Assembly: GCF_022965805.1 (NCBI RefSeq)
Contig: NC_133105.1
Span: 2,170,001-2,234,000 of the forward strand
Length of the DNA stretch: 64,000 nt
From: Primulina eburnea
Taxonomy: Eukaryota > Streptophyta > Magnoliopsida > Lamiales > Gesneriaceae
Direction: 5' to 3'
Positions 50,038 through 59,987 of the stretch are shown in pieces (within the stretch, counting starts at the first letter, position 1; each line of letters starts with the position of its first letter). A model generated the notes under the pieces. The model did no database searches, had not been told where the DNA came from, and was given only the letters and a program-made list of their open reading frames with translations. The position numbers and the translations under genes are program-made.

Positions 50038-53000
50038 ATGGCTGCGAATGCAACTCCCAGCACCCAAATTGTGGCACAAAGGCCTGCCATTTCTGCATGG
50101 CATAGAATTTCAGGACCAAGTTTTGCGCACTTTGTGAGTAAAACCAAAGGAGTGACTTGGGAAAAGCTTTGGTCCGCAAAACAGCCATTTTCAGAAATCT
50201 TCGAAGTCAATCTGTTGAAATCTAAAAGGCATGTCATAAAGGCTATGTCAGGAGCAAGCGATAAGCAGACTTTGCCTGGATTGCCAATTGATCTTAGAGG
50301 TTGGCCCTTCATGTGCTTTTTACTGTCATTTTCTGTTTCTTTGTGTCAGAAGACAAGATTTATCCAAGATTGGATTTTTATTGCTGTTAGGCACATAACT
50401 GTTGCCAACAACTTCCTATCGGATCGAGCTTTAGTTTTTGACATATTAGCTGAAAATATTCAATATATGTGGACTCAAAATCGTTTTAATCAATCTTGGT
50501 GCTCATATTTGGGCTTATGTTACCTTATGTTTAGTCAATACTAGTTACCTTAAATATATAGTTCAGAACTTTTGTTGAACGTTCTCCAGCCTATACTTGG
50601 AATTGAAAATTATAGTTCACCCACTTACTATCAATTTCAGATTTTGGAATTAGTGGTGGTTAATCAATACTTGCTAGCTTCCTTTGTGCATAACCATTTT
50701 AAGCTTTTGGTTACCTAGTTTAACGATTTCATCCAATATTTTACCATATTAATTTAGAAAGAAGATACTGCTTTGTTTCAAGAAACATGGACAATCTTTT
50801 AAACTCTGCCTCAAATTCCAACTTTGATGTTTTAGTCATCATGTTCAAGCAAATGGTTTAGGAAATTCCTGCTCTTATTTCTTATTTACGTTGGTCGTAT
50901 CTGCGTTGTAGTTGAATTTGTTGCTAAAGAAAATCATGGTTATTGAGCTCACTAAAATATTAATCATTGTTTGCAGGGAAAAGGGCATTTATTGCTGGAA
51001 TAGCTGACGATAATGGGTACGGTTGGGCAGTAGCAAAATCTCTTGCAGCGGCAGGAGCTGAAATTCTTGTTGGTACATGGGTGCCTGTATGTAAAAGAAC
51101 TCTTTATGTTGTCCCACCATCTCCATATAATGTAAATTCTCTGCACATTTGTTCTTTTCTTCATGAAAGTCTTTGTCTTAGGCACTAAATATCTTCGAGA
51201 CTAGCCTACGACGTGGAAAATTTGATGAATCACGCGTGTAAGAATTAATTTCTGTAAGTTGTCATCTTTTTACTGTACTTGTTATCTGGATCACTAATCA
51301 GGAACTTGATGCCTTAGTTTGCCAGATGGTTCTTTGATGGAAATCACAAAAGTCTACCCATTGGATGCAGTTTATGATTGTCCGGAGGATGTTCCGGAAG
51401 ATGTAAGTTGTATACTGGTATTTCACAAATTAGATATTTTTCTCAATTCAGCCTCTATTAATTTGTACCATGGTGCAGGTCAAAACAAATAAACGTTATT
51501 CAGTATCTGACAATTGGACAGTGAAGGTTCTTAAGTTATTTTTGTGTCTCTTATACATTCTACTTTTCTGTGATGGCCCTTGAAACTTTGGAATAGGTTC
51601 TTCCATCTTTTAATGGAAAATGTTTCCTTTCTGAAATACCGACCTGTTTTTTAGTTCATTTCCAGCCATAATATCTAAATTCATTAGGTTTACATTTGAA
51701 TCTGAGGGTACAGATTATTGCATTTTTGAATTCGCCTTACTGAGAGTGTCTTTTAGGAAGTTGCTGAATCAGTGAAAAAGGATTTTGGCACCATTGATAT
51801 CCTTGTGCATTCACTTGCCAATGGTTCGGAGGTATATCTTAGAGCTCAGTCATTTCATTGCGTTTTCATGTTTACTTTGATACACTTGTTTGGATATTTC
51901 ACGCAGGTTAGTAAGCCTCTTTTGGAGACATCTAGAAAAGGTTATCTAGGGGCCGTCTCAGCATCAAGCTATTCTTTCATTTCTCTTCTCAAACATTTTG
52001 TTCCCATCATGAATCCAGGTACGGCTTGAAACAATCTTAATTTTTTGTGCTATAAACACACATTGCTTTCCTAATATTTCCTTTTTTTTATAGGTGGTGC
52101 TACAATATCTCTAACATACATTGCATCCGAAAGGATAATACCGGGGTGTGTGCTCATGTATTCATCAAACGGATTTTTATCCTATCTTGTTCTTTTTTGC
52201 ATTTAATTTATCACTTTGTTTTCAGATATGGAGGTGGCATGAGTTCTGCAAAGGCTGCACTGGAGAGTGACACCAAGGTGAGACTTTATCTGTTTCAAGG
52301 TTTATAGTAATTATGCATATTCTTGGATCACTATCACTGCTTACAAAATGTATCATCAACTGTATAAAGGTGCTGGCTTTTGAAGCTGGAAGAAAACACG
52401 ACATCAGAGTCAACACCATATCTGCAGGCATGTTAAAAAATTATACTCATGTTTCGTGGATGGATTATAATTTCAAAAAATAATGTTATGTTTGGATTTT
52501 TTATGGTGTTTTTTGGAAAACATTTTCTAGTATAATATCTGGGAAATACTATATTTTTTTTAATGTAAATGCTATATTATGTAAGAAGATTGAGTTCATG
52601 ACATAACGTGGAGATGAAATTATATTTTTAATAGTGTTGGATATTTTTTAAAGTTTAAAATTTTGTTTAAATATAACATAATAATTGTGTTTTTTTTTTC
52701 GCGTTGAATATAATAGCGTAGTTTTATGTAGGGATGGAAAATTATGTTCAAAGTAGCAATTATGTTGAAGGGGCATACTAGAAGGGAAAGTATGTTTTGT
52801 TAGAAGAGAAGAGGATAATGTTTGATTTTATTTTCCAGAAACTAAAGAGGGGACTTATCCTAATATCACCTGCCTTTTCTGGCGGCATTCTAAAGTGTGG
52901 TTGGTTCTCATTATATTGCAATGTTTGGTCTATGAACGTAAACTCGATCTGCTCTCATGTTAACGTTCCTGCACTACAATTCTTAACAGCATATTGGTAT

Positions 53001-53957
53001 GGTCCACCCAAGCAATATTTTATTAAACCGAAGTCTTCTTGAGTTTGGCAGAAGTTAACCATCAATTTTTTTATAAGTTGGTTTGTACCTTCAAATTATT
53101 ATGGCATTAAATCACTATAATGTAAGCATAACAAGAAAGTCAAAATGTTTGCATTGGATTTTGGTATAACAGGCCCATTGAGAAGTCGTGCTGCAAAAGC
53201 TATTGGTTTCATTGACATGATGATCGACTATTCATTGGAGAACGCCCCCATGCAGAAGGAATTAACTGCAGGTGAGTCATCTTTACTAACTACTTGTGCT
53301 GCATTTCGGTGCTTAGGTAGCATTTATAAATGCTTTAGGAAAGGCGCAAGTGGTAAATGAGATTAAGATAGCAAAATATTTCGAGCATGGTTAAAATTTA
53401 AATCACTAGGAATTAGTAATAAGGGTCAAATATTGACATATTTTACTCTCTTTTATGGGAGACGCCCTTAAAAAAACCATCATTCGATACATTGGTCTGT
53501 TTTCTATCAATATGCCTGGAATGCATGTCATATGATAAAATATTGCATGCTGAAAAAATTAAATTGTAAAGCTGAACATGATACAGTAATAGAACACTGT
53601 TAAGAATCAATGAAATGTTTAGGAGAGAAAAATGAATATGAGATGATTATATTCTCTTTTATTTCCGAAGATGTAAAATATTCCAGAAAATGAATCCAAA
53701 CATAGGCATTATCTTTTAAAATTGTTGGACGGTGTCATTTTCATCTTCAGGACTTGATAATTGATTCATATGAGTAAACTTGTGATGTAAATTGGACAGA
53801 GGAGATTGGGAATGTTGCTGCTTTTCTTGCATCCCCATTGGCTTCAGCTATCACCGGTGCTGTTATTTATGCGGATAATGGTCTCAACGCTATGGGGGTT
53901 GGGGTCGACAGCCCGGTTTTTAAAGATCTCGACATCCCTAGAGCTAAACAAAGTTAG
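50038..53957 (+). CDS. MOD1: Plastid enoyl-[ACP] reductase (NADH), MOD1/ENR1
   Basis: Twelve coding exons: 50038-50299, 50977-51086, 51182-51237, 51318-51402, 51479-51526, 51757-51831, 51907-52018, 52094-52145, 52226-52277, 52370-52427, 53173-53271 and 53800-53957 (1,167 nt, 388 aa; Arabidopsis MOD1 is about the same). About 75 N-terminal residues are a transit peptide. The FabI-like SDR fold starts at [17 protein letters not shown] (NAD-binding, residues 88-104). HSLANGSE and the catalytic Tyr/Lys pair follow (Y268, K276 in [14 protein letters not shown]). VNTISAG then [10 protein letters not shown] and [15 protein letters not shown] complete the family pattern. It catalyses the last reduction in each cycle of plastid fatty-acid synthesis. 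The tenth intron uses a GC donor (see findings); all others are GT-AG. Confidence 0.96.
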
Positions 53958-54580
53958 AGATCCATCCTCCCGTTTCAAGATTCCGATTTATGAAAATAAA
54001 TGTAGGGACTCTTGAGAAACAGGTGAATCGAGCTCGTGTTCTTTCCTTTTCGAGCATGCGTACTGAGTACTGTGGTTGTATGTTGTATACCACCAATTTT
54101 CCGGGGATCCATAAACATTTCAGACAGAACAATTATTTTTCTGCGTGCACTTTTCTGGTGTGTTCTGAGTATTTAATTAAGTTCGAGATTTCATTTTTGC
54201 TTTGTACACCGAAGGGTTTAATTTGGACGCAACACGGCAAAAATTTTGCCTTTTTTTTAAAGGAAAAAAAGTCCTAAAATCACATTTTCCATAAGCTTTT
54301 TTTTAAAAAAATAATTATTCATAAACAATCGATTATACAAACATGACCGAATTATTAGATATAAACAATGTATGAAGTTCGAATTTGGAGCCAATGAGTA
54401 GCTGAATTCGAAATTATGGAATCAAATTATTTATTTTTTGTATTTCAAAATCACCAACAACAATGGGAACCCTCGTTACATATTTTGAGGCCTAGCCACC
54501 ATCACCAAAATTCCCAACTCTCTTTTATTTATCATCACTTGCAGCCCGGAGAGAAAATAGTTCAGTAGTAATCGCCGATT

Positions 54581-55501
54581 ATGAAGGCTTCGATCAAGTT
54601 TCGAGATGACCGGAAGCCTCTGTTGAGAGCTAAAATCCCAGTAAACATCATGAACTTCCCGATTCAATCGGGAGTTGCTGTCGGAGAAACCAAGGAATTA
54701 TGCCTCAATTTCTCTACTTTCTTTGATTCTGGCCCTTCCCTCAAATTCTCGTATCGTCCGAACGATGCTCAGAACCCTTTTACCTTCGTTTTCAAGACTG
54801 GGATGGGGCATTTCGGATCCCCCAACAGGAGCCCTCTGAACATGAGCGCCGAATTTAACTTGATTGGCAGCCGAAAGCCTTGTTTTTTCATCCATTTCAA
54901 ACCCGACTTCGGCGATTTCACACTCAAGAAATCGCACTCCTCCGAGTTTGTCAAGGGTCTCGGTGGCGAGAAGTTCGAAGACGGCGTGGCGAGTGGGGAA
55001 GGTTTTGTGAGTAACGGGTATTTAAAGGGGACTGGGTTCTTCTCCTCGTCCGCTGAGTCCAAGACGGCGGAAGGGGTGGTGAGTGGTTTGTTGAGAGGTG
55101 CCGAGATGAGCGCTAGAACAGCGTTACCCATTCCAGATTTCGCCATGTTGAACTTCCGATGGGGGTTTTCGCGGCATGAGACTGCAGCTGCGGACACGGA
55201 CGCGGTGATGGTGGGTAAGAGGGGTGATCGGCCTATAGGTATCGGGCTGCCGCTCTTGGTGATGAACAAAATAGGAATCGAGCATATCACAAAATCAAAA
55301 CCGACAGGAGAGAAAACAGAGCCTGGCCCCAGGTATGCTGAAGTAGCAGACGCATGGTTGGACATGAAGAATCAGATGGAGCAAATTCAAGCTGAGAGTG
55401 GCCTTCTGAGCAAGGCCTTGCGTGATCTGAGGTCAGACATAGCTGCCGGAAAAATGAACTTTTTACCGTATGACTGGAATAATTACTCCACCGGCATCTA
55501 A
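54581..55501 (+). CDS. Conserved plant protein of unknown function
   Basis: Single-exon ORF of 306 aa. I recognise the family (start MKASIKFRDD, then LNFSTFFDSGPSLKFSYRPN, SAEFNLIG, FIHFKPDFGDFTLKKS and VMNKIGIEHI) as a plant-specific group without an assigned role. Residues 1-250 are rich in alternating polar/hydrophobic strands, which would suit a beta-sheet or barrel fold. I considered the outer-envelope pore proteins OEP24 and OEP37 and see no real similarity. Residues about 255-295 (YAEVADAWLDMKNQMEQIQA and on) form a likely coiled coil. After the TAA at 55499-55501 the frame continues for 28 more sense codons to TGA at 55586-55588, suggesting a shortened C-terminus. GC content is clearly higher than the flanks, supporting coding. 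Confidence 0.8.
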   Translation: MKASIKFRDDRKPLLRAKIPVNIMNFPIQSGVAVGETKELCLNFSTFFDSGPSLKFSYRPNDAQNPFTFVFKTGMGHFGSPNRSPLNMSAEFNLIGSRKPCFFIHFKPDFGDFTLKKSHSSEFVKGLGGEKFEDGVASGEGFVSNGYLKGTGFFSSSAESKTAEGVVSGLLRGAEMSARTALPIPDFAMLNFRWGFSRHETAAADTDAVMVGKRGDRPIGIGLPLLVMNKIGIEHITKSKPTGEKTEPGPRYAEVADAWLDMKNQMEQIQAESGLLSKALRDLRSDIAAGKMNFLPYDWNNYSTGI

Positions 55502-55588
55502 CGGATGAGCAAGGGCGGCAAACAATCGCCTGAAATGAAGGGTTTTGATGCCTTCTCGCCGGTGGGAGAAGGCAAGGATGAGAAGTGA

Positions 55589-56530
55589 AGCTCAATGTTT
55601 ATGGTTCATTTGGTTTTCCTTTTTGCACATTTGCATATTATTTTTTTCTTCAACTTGTGATTTGCATAATTTTGAAGGTTGAATTGTTATATTTATGGTA
55701 TATACCTATATTATTTGCATAATAGTGGTGATCTTTGGTTGGAATTAAGCCGAAAATATTCGTCAATGTTGTTTGAATTCAAATTGAAACAATTTTTTTC
55801 GTGTATGGCAAAGTGTATTTTATGATTCGGTAAAAACATAAAATAGAGTTAAGATTACGGGAAGTTGGTGAAAAATCCTCAATCAAAATTTTTTTTTTTT
55901 GTTTACTTCTTATTCACAAAATTGCGGTACTATGCCATACAAAATGTGGTAAACTTCATGTGGAAATATGGTACTAAAAAAGTACTCAGAAACTAAACTC
56001 AAAAAAATCGACGACTAAGGACTGAAGGTCAATTTTCCGTTAAGATTATGTTACGAAGGTAATTAATTGATTTGAAATATGAGATCATAATTGAGAATGT
56101 TGAAAAAAATATTGTTTGTTGAATTTTTGGAAATATAAATATTAATGAATTCTTTAATCGAATTGAATTGTGAATGCTCCAAACCAAGAGGACATTGTAA
56201 AATGTGAATGTTTTCATATTCTATGAATGTTGTTGGGCTGGTACCAACATTTTTGTGTCATTTCTCATCAAGATTTTTTGGTATTCGTTGCAACGGCCCA
56301 TTATGATGTTAATGGGCTTTTTGGCCCCCTAAAGTAAATTTTTTATTCGGCACATCATGTAAGAAATTTTATATATTTTGTTTTTATATTCTATAATTTT
56401 TATTTTAAAATGTCAAAATATTGTATAGGTGTATGTTTTCGTCTCTTCGACAAAAAATCGTTTCTGCTTTTTTAAACTCACATTTTCTTCTAATTATCAA
56501 AATCATAACCTAAATTTACGTTGGTTTTAT
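55589..56530. other. Intergenic gap, no gene seen
   Basis: The 3' flank of the preceding gene and AT-rich DNA without supported features. Confidence 0.5.
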
Positions 56531-56539
56531 TTTTAAGAA

Positions 56540-56721
56540 GGTAAAAACTTGTGTGAGACGGTCTCACGGGTCGAATTTGTGAGACGGATCTCTTATTTGG
56601 ATCATCAATGAAAAAGTATAATTTTTTATGCTAAGAGTATTAATTTTGATTGTGAATATGGGTAGGGTTGACCCGTCTCACAGATTAGTATCCGTGAGAC
56701 GGTCTCACATAAGACCCGCTC
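56540..56721 (+). mobile_element. MULE-type MITE copy 4 (182 bp)
   Basis: Starts GGTAAAAACTTGTGTGAGAC, ends AAGACCCGCTC, and is flanked by perfect 9-bp duplications TTTTAAGAA (56531-56539 and 56722-56730). Confidence 0.9.
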
Positions 56722-57256
56722 TTTTAAGAAAGCTGTTTTGGTTTTCTATATATAAAAAATAAGAGCGATGTATTTTAAAAAAAAAAAACTCAATTCAACT
56801 TTAGGATATATTTTCACCGATATTCGTGTTTTTAAATGTAATAATTGTTTGACTTTAATTTCTATTATGAAAATCCCATCATCAATTATATTATATCACG
56901 ATAAAAAATTGTTCTCAAACCCTAAAAAAACTCTAAAAAATATTAGATAACATTGTATATTTTCTTTTTCATATGAGATGGCGTTTTCAGAAAAATAAAA
57001 TAAAAATAAAATAAAATTTCCATATTTATCATAATCTCTAATAAAAATAATAAAAACATTTTTTTAGAATATAATTTTAAAAAAAAAAGTGAAAATAGAC
57101 TTGTGAATACAGGTTACGTAACCATAATGAGCAAAGCAAGATTTATTATTTGGTTTTGATAACAAAGCAGCAAAGTCAACAATCACACATTCTCATGTCA
57201 TGTGGGTCATAACCAAATTATTTTATTTTAGATTTGATTATCCACTACCTATTTTT

Positions 57257-57359
57257 TTTTTTTTTTTTATTACAACTCACGCAGGGGAGGGGAATCGAAC
57301 CCGGGGTGGGAGGCCAGCTAATCCGGCGGGTGAGACCATTGGGCTAGAAGCCCGGTCTC
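57257..57359 (-). mobile_element. tRNA-derived SINE with target-site duplication
   Basis: A 17-bp duplication ATCCACTACCTATTTTT flanks it (57240-57256 and 57360-57376). On the minus strand the body holds a pol III A box TAGCCCAATGG (57336-57346) and, about 35 bases on, a B box GGTTCGATTCC (57291-57301). It ends in a poly(A) tail seen as T's on the plus strand up to 57268. Internal promoter boxes, an A-tail and a long duplication together define a SINE. The body is only about 100 bp and is not a foldable tRNA gene. Confidence 0.9.
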
Positions 57360-57462
57360 ATCCACTACCTATTTTTAACCAAATAAAATATGAAAATACG
57401 ATTCATCTTCAAATCAACTCCGAAAATTTTAATTGGATATTATATAAATTCATTCAAATTAA

Positions 57463-58786
57463 GTGGGGTGTATTCAATCCAAATTTTTGATGATTTTTTC
57501 AAATGATAGACTTTTATGGATTTGATAGACTTTTATGGATCTGATAGATTTTTATTGACTTTTACTGAATCTCACAGATTTATGTGAATTCATGTAGATT
57601 TTTTTGCAAAATTTTTATTAATTTTCACAGAATCTCACAGATTTATAAACCAATTTATGTGGATTCATGTAAATTTTTTTGCAAGATTTTTATAGACTTT
57701 TGTGAATTTTTTTATAGGATTTTATAAATTTTGTACTTAATTATAACATATTATTTTTTATTAATTTCTTTGAACTAATAATTATTTGACATATATAACA
57801 TATTCAGTTTGAAATAATTTTTCAATATTTATATTAATAAATAAAATTACTTATTTAAAGTAAAATAATTTAATACTTACATGTGTATATATATGGGTTT
57901 GTACACATGTTTGTAAATTTTTAAAAATACATCAATTGATTAATATGTAACCTTGTTTTTGAATTTGATAATATACATGTGAAAAAAATATTATATCATT
58001 ATGTGGATATAATTTTGTATAAAAATATCATAGCTTACATATTAATTGAAAATGCTAAAAAGAATTTAAAAAATCATAATTGTTGTGGGACAATTCAATT
58101 ATTAGAATTAAACGGTATTTTTTTGGATCATCTTTTATTATTATTGAATAATACTTTAATTTATATAATCATAATTAAAAATCATAAAATCAATTTTAGA
58201 ATTCAAAATTTCATATGATATTAAAATAAAAAAATTATTAAATGAGCATTCACCCAAAAAATGAAAAATTTGAAAGGAAATATGAAACTATATATAGAGA
58301 CACATTTTGAAAATTTGAGAGAATGATAGAGATAGATGAGAGGAGAGCATATAAGAAAATATGTGATGTGAAGCGATAAAGGGAGAAATAAATAGCTTGC
58401 GTACAAGTTAGAAGTTTTAAAAATCCATCCAAATCTTTGGGTTGAACCAAATACAATTTTTGACAATTTATAGTTGTACTATAGGCTTTAATGTTTGTAT
58501 ATTAACGAATTTCATGAAGTTATTAAAAGTCTATTGAAAATTTAAATACATCTAGACTTTGATAGAGGTTTAAAAATTCAATGCTGAATACCTCTAGACT
58601 TTTATAGAGTTTTAAAAAGTCAATGTTGAATAGCACTTGACTTTTTAAAACTCTATGAAAGTCTATTTTGAATATCACTAGACTTCTATATTGTATGCAA
58701 AAGTCTTAATTGAATACATTTAGAATTTTAAAATCTACAAAAGTTATTAAAAATCAATAATTCTCCTATATTGAATACACCTCACT
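57463..58786. mobile_element. PIF/Harbinger-like non-autonomous element (1.3 kb)
   Basis: Terminal inverted repeats GTGGGGTGTATTCAA (57463) and GTGAGGTGTATTCAA (reverse complement of the end at 58786) match at 14 of 15 bases. They are flanked by TAA (57460-57462 and 58787-58789), a duplication of the size and sequence used by PIF/Harbinger elements. The inner margins carry many short diverged repeats of GACTTTTAT/CTATAAAAGTC type in inverted arrangement. No transposase ORF is present. Confidence 0.75.
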
Positions 58787-58952
58787 AAATGTTTTTCCTA
58801 CAAACAAGGTACACTAATTTTTATACTAATAATAATTACCAAATATTTTTGGAATAGTTTATTCAAAAAATAAATAAATAATATATTCACCACTTTCATA
58901 CAACAGTTAACATGAAGAATGGAAAGAATATAAAAGGATATTATTTATTATA

Positions 58953-59134
58953 GGCAAAAACTTGTGTGAGACGGTCTCACGGGTCGTATTTGTGAGACAG
59001 ATTTCTTATTTGGGTCACCCATAAAAGAGTATTACTTTTTATGCTAAGAGTATTACTTTTTATTGTAAATATGAGTAGGATTGACCCGTCTCACAGATTA
59101 TGATTCGTGAGACGGTCTCATATGAGACCCACTC
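58953..59134 (+). mobile_element. MULE-type MITE copy 5 (182 bp)
   Basis: Starts GGCAAAAACTTGTGTGAGAC, ends GAGACCCACTC, with perfect 9-bp duplications TTTATTATA (58944-58952 and 59135-59143). It is close in sequence to copy 4. Confidence 0.9.
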
Positions 59135-59143
59135 TTTATTATA

Positions 59144-59820
59144 AGGTTTTGTAGAAAAATGAATAGAGAAATTGAATTGAAAAATGGTCCAAATCTAAGT
59201 ACCAAAGAGACGGTATAATAAGGACAGTATTACAAGTATCCACTATTGGTAAGAGTACACTTATCTCTATTTAGGCCAGCAAGCCAGGCCAATGGCTGAA
59301 TAACCCCACCCACCCATTGTTTGGAGCAAAATGAATTATGGTACACGAATTATCGATACCGGAGATGTTGTTTTTCAAAATATAAAATTCAAGTTTTTTT
59401 CCAGATGCACTTTAATTGAAATATAAAAATTATTTTATTATATTTTATCGAGAAACTAAAATATATATTAGCTATATATATGATTTATTTATTAATTTAT
59501 TTAGTTATAATTTATTGATATATAATATACAAAGAGAAAAAATATACTAATAAATAATTTTTAAAATATATTAAAATTGAATATATATTTATAGTTAATA
59601 ATTATAATATTTATATAAAAAAGTATCATACTTATTTATTATAATATAATTTTAATTTATTTTGATAAAATTAATCAATAAATAAAATTAATCAATAAAA
59701 TATATATCTAATTGAATTCAATAAGAATGTTGGACCTAGTAGTAATTTAGAGCAAAGAGTAAAATTGATGTTTTAGTTGGATAATGCGTCAATGAAACTA
59801 TTTAGAATATTTCATACATT
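59144..59820. other. Intergenic gap, no gene seen
   Basis: Very AT-rich, with no supported coding or element signal. Confidence 0.5.
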
Positions 59821-59902
59821 AGGGGTGTGTTTGATTGAGTGGATTAAATAAGGATAGATTAATAGTCCAATATATATCGTTAAAATTTTAAGATGTTTTA
59901 AT

Positions 59903-59987
59903 AATCATTTTGACCCGGTTTAAGATCCAATTTTATTAATCAAATAGTTATCCATAAAATTGGATCTTAAACCGGGTCAAAATGATT
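59903..59987. repeat. Perfect 33-bp inverted repeat at the LINE edge
   Basis: Left arm 59903-59935 and right arm 59955-59987 are exact reverse complements (core TGACCCGGTTTAAGATCC) around a 19-nt loop. Just upstream, TTAGGGGTGTGTTTGATTGA (about 59819) looks like the terminus of a Tourist-type MITE, so this may be a partial foldback element lying against the truncated LINE. Confidence 0.85.

Noticed and set aside
35622..53957. A lipid-metabolism gene cluster (FAD2, fibrillin, enoyl-ACP reductase)
   Set aside because: They act in different compartments, have different promoters and introns, and are separated by unrelated genes. Shared ancestry of the chromosome block explains the proximity better.
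54581..55501. Chloroplast outer-envelope pore protein OEP24 or OEP37
   Set aside because: Only the MKAS start and a strand-rich character recall OEP24; the rest does not match either family as I know them.
54769..55595. Minus-strand ORFs of 198 and 102 aa opposite the 54581-55501 gene
   Set aside because: The plus frame has family similarity and a proper start; the minus frames only reflect its GC-rich codons.
57257..57359. A tRNA gene on the minus strand
   Set aside because: A and B boxes are present, but no acceptor stem or anticodon arm folds, and the long duplication plus A-tail show a SINE.
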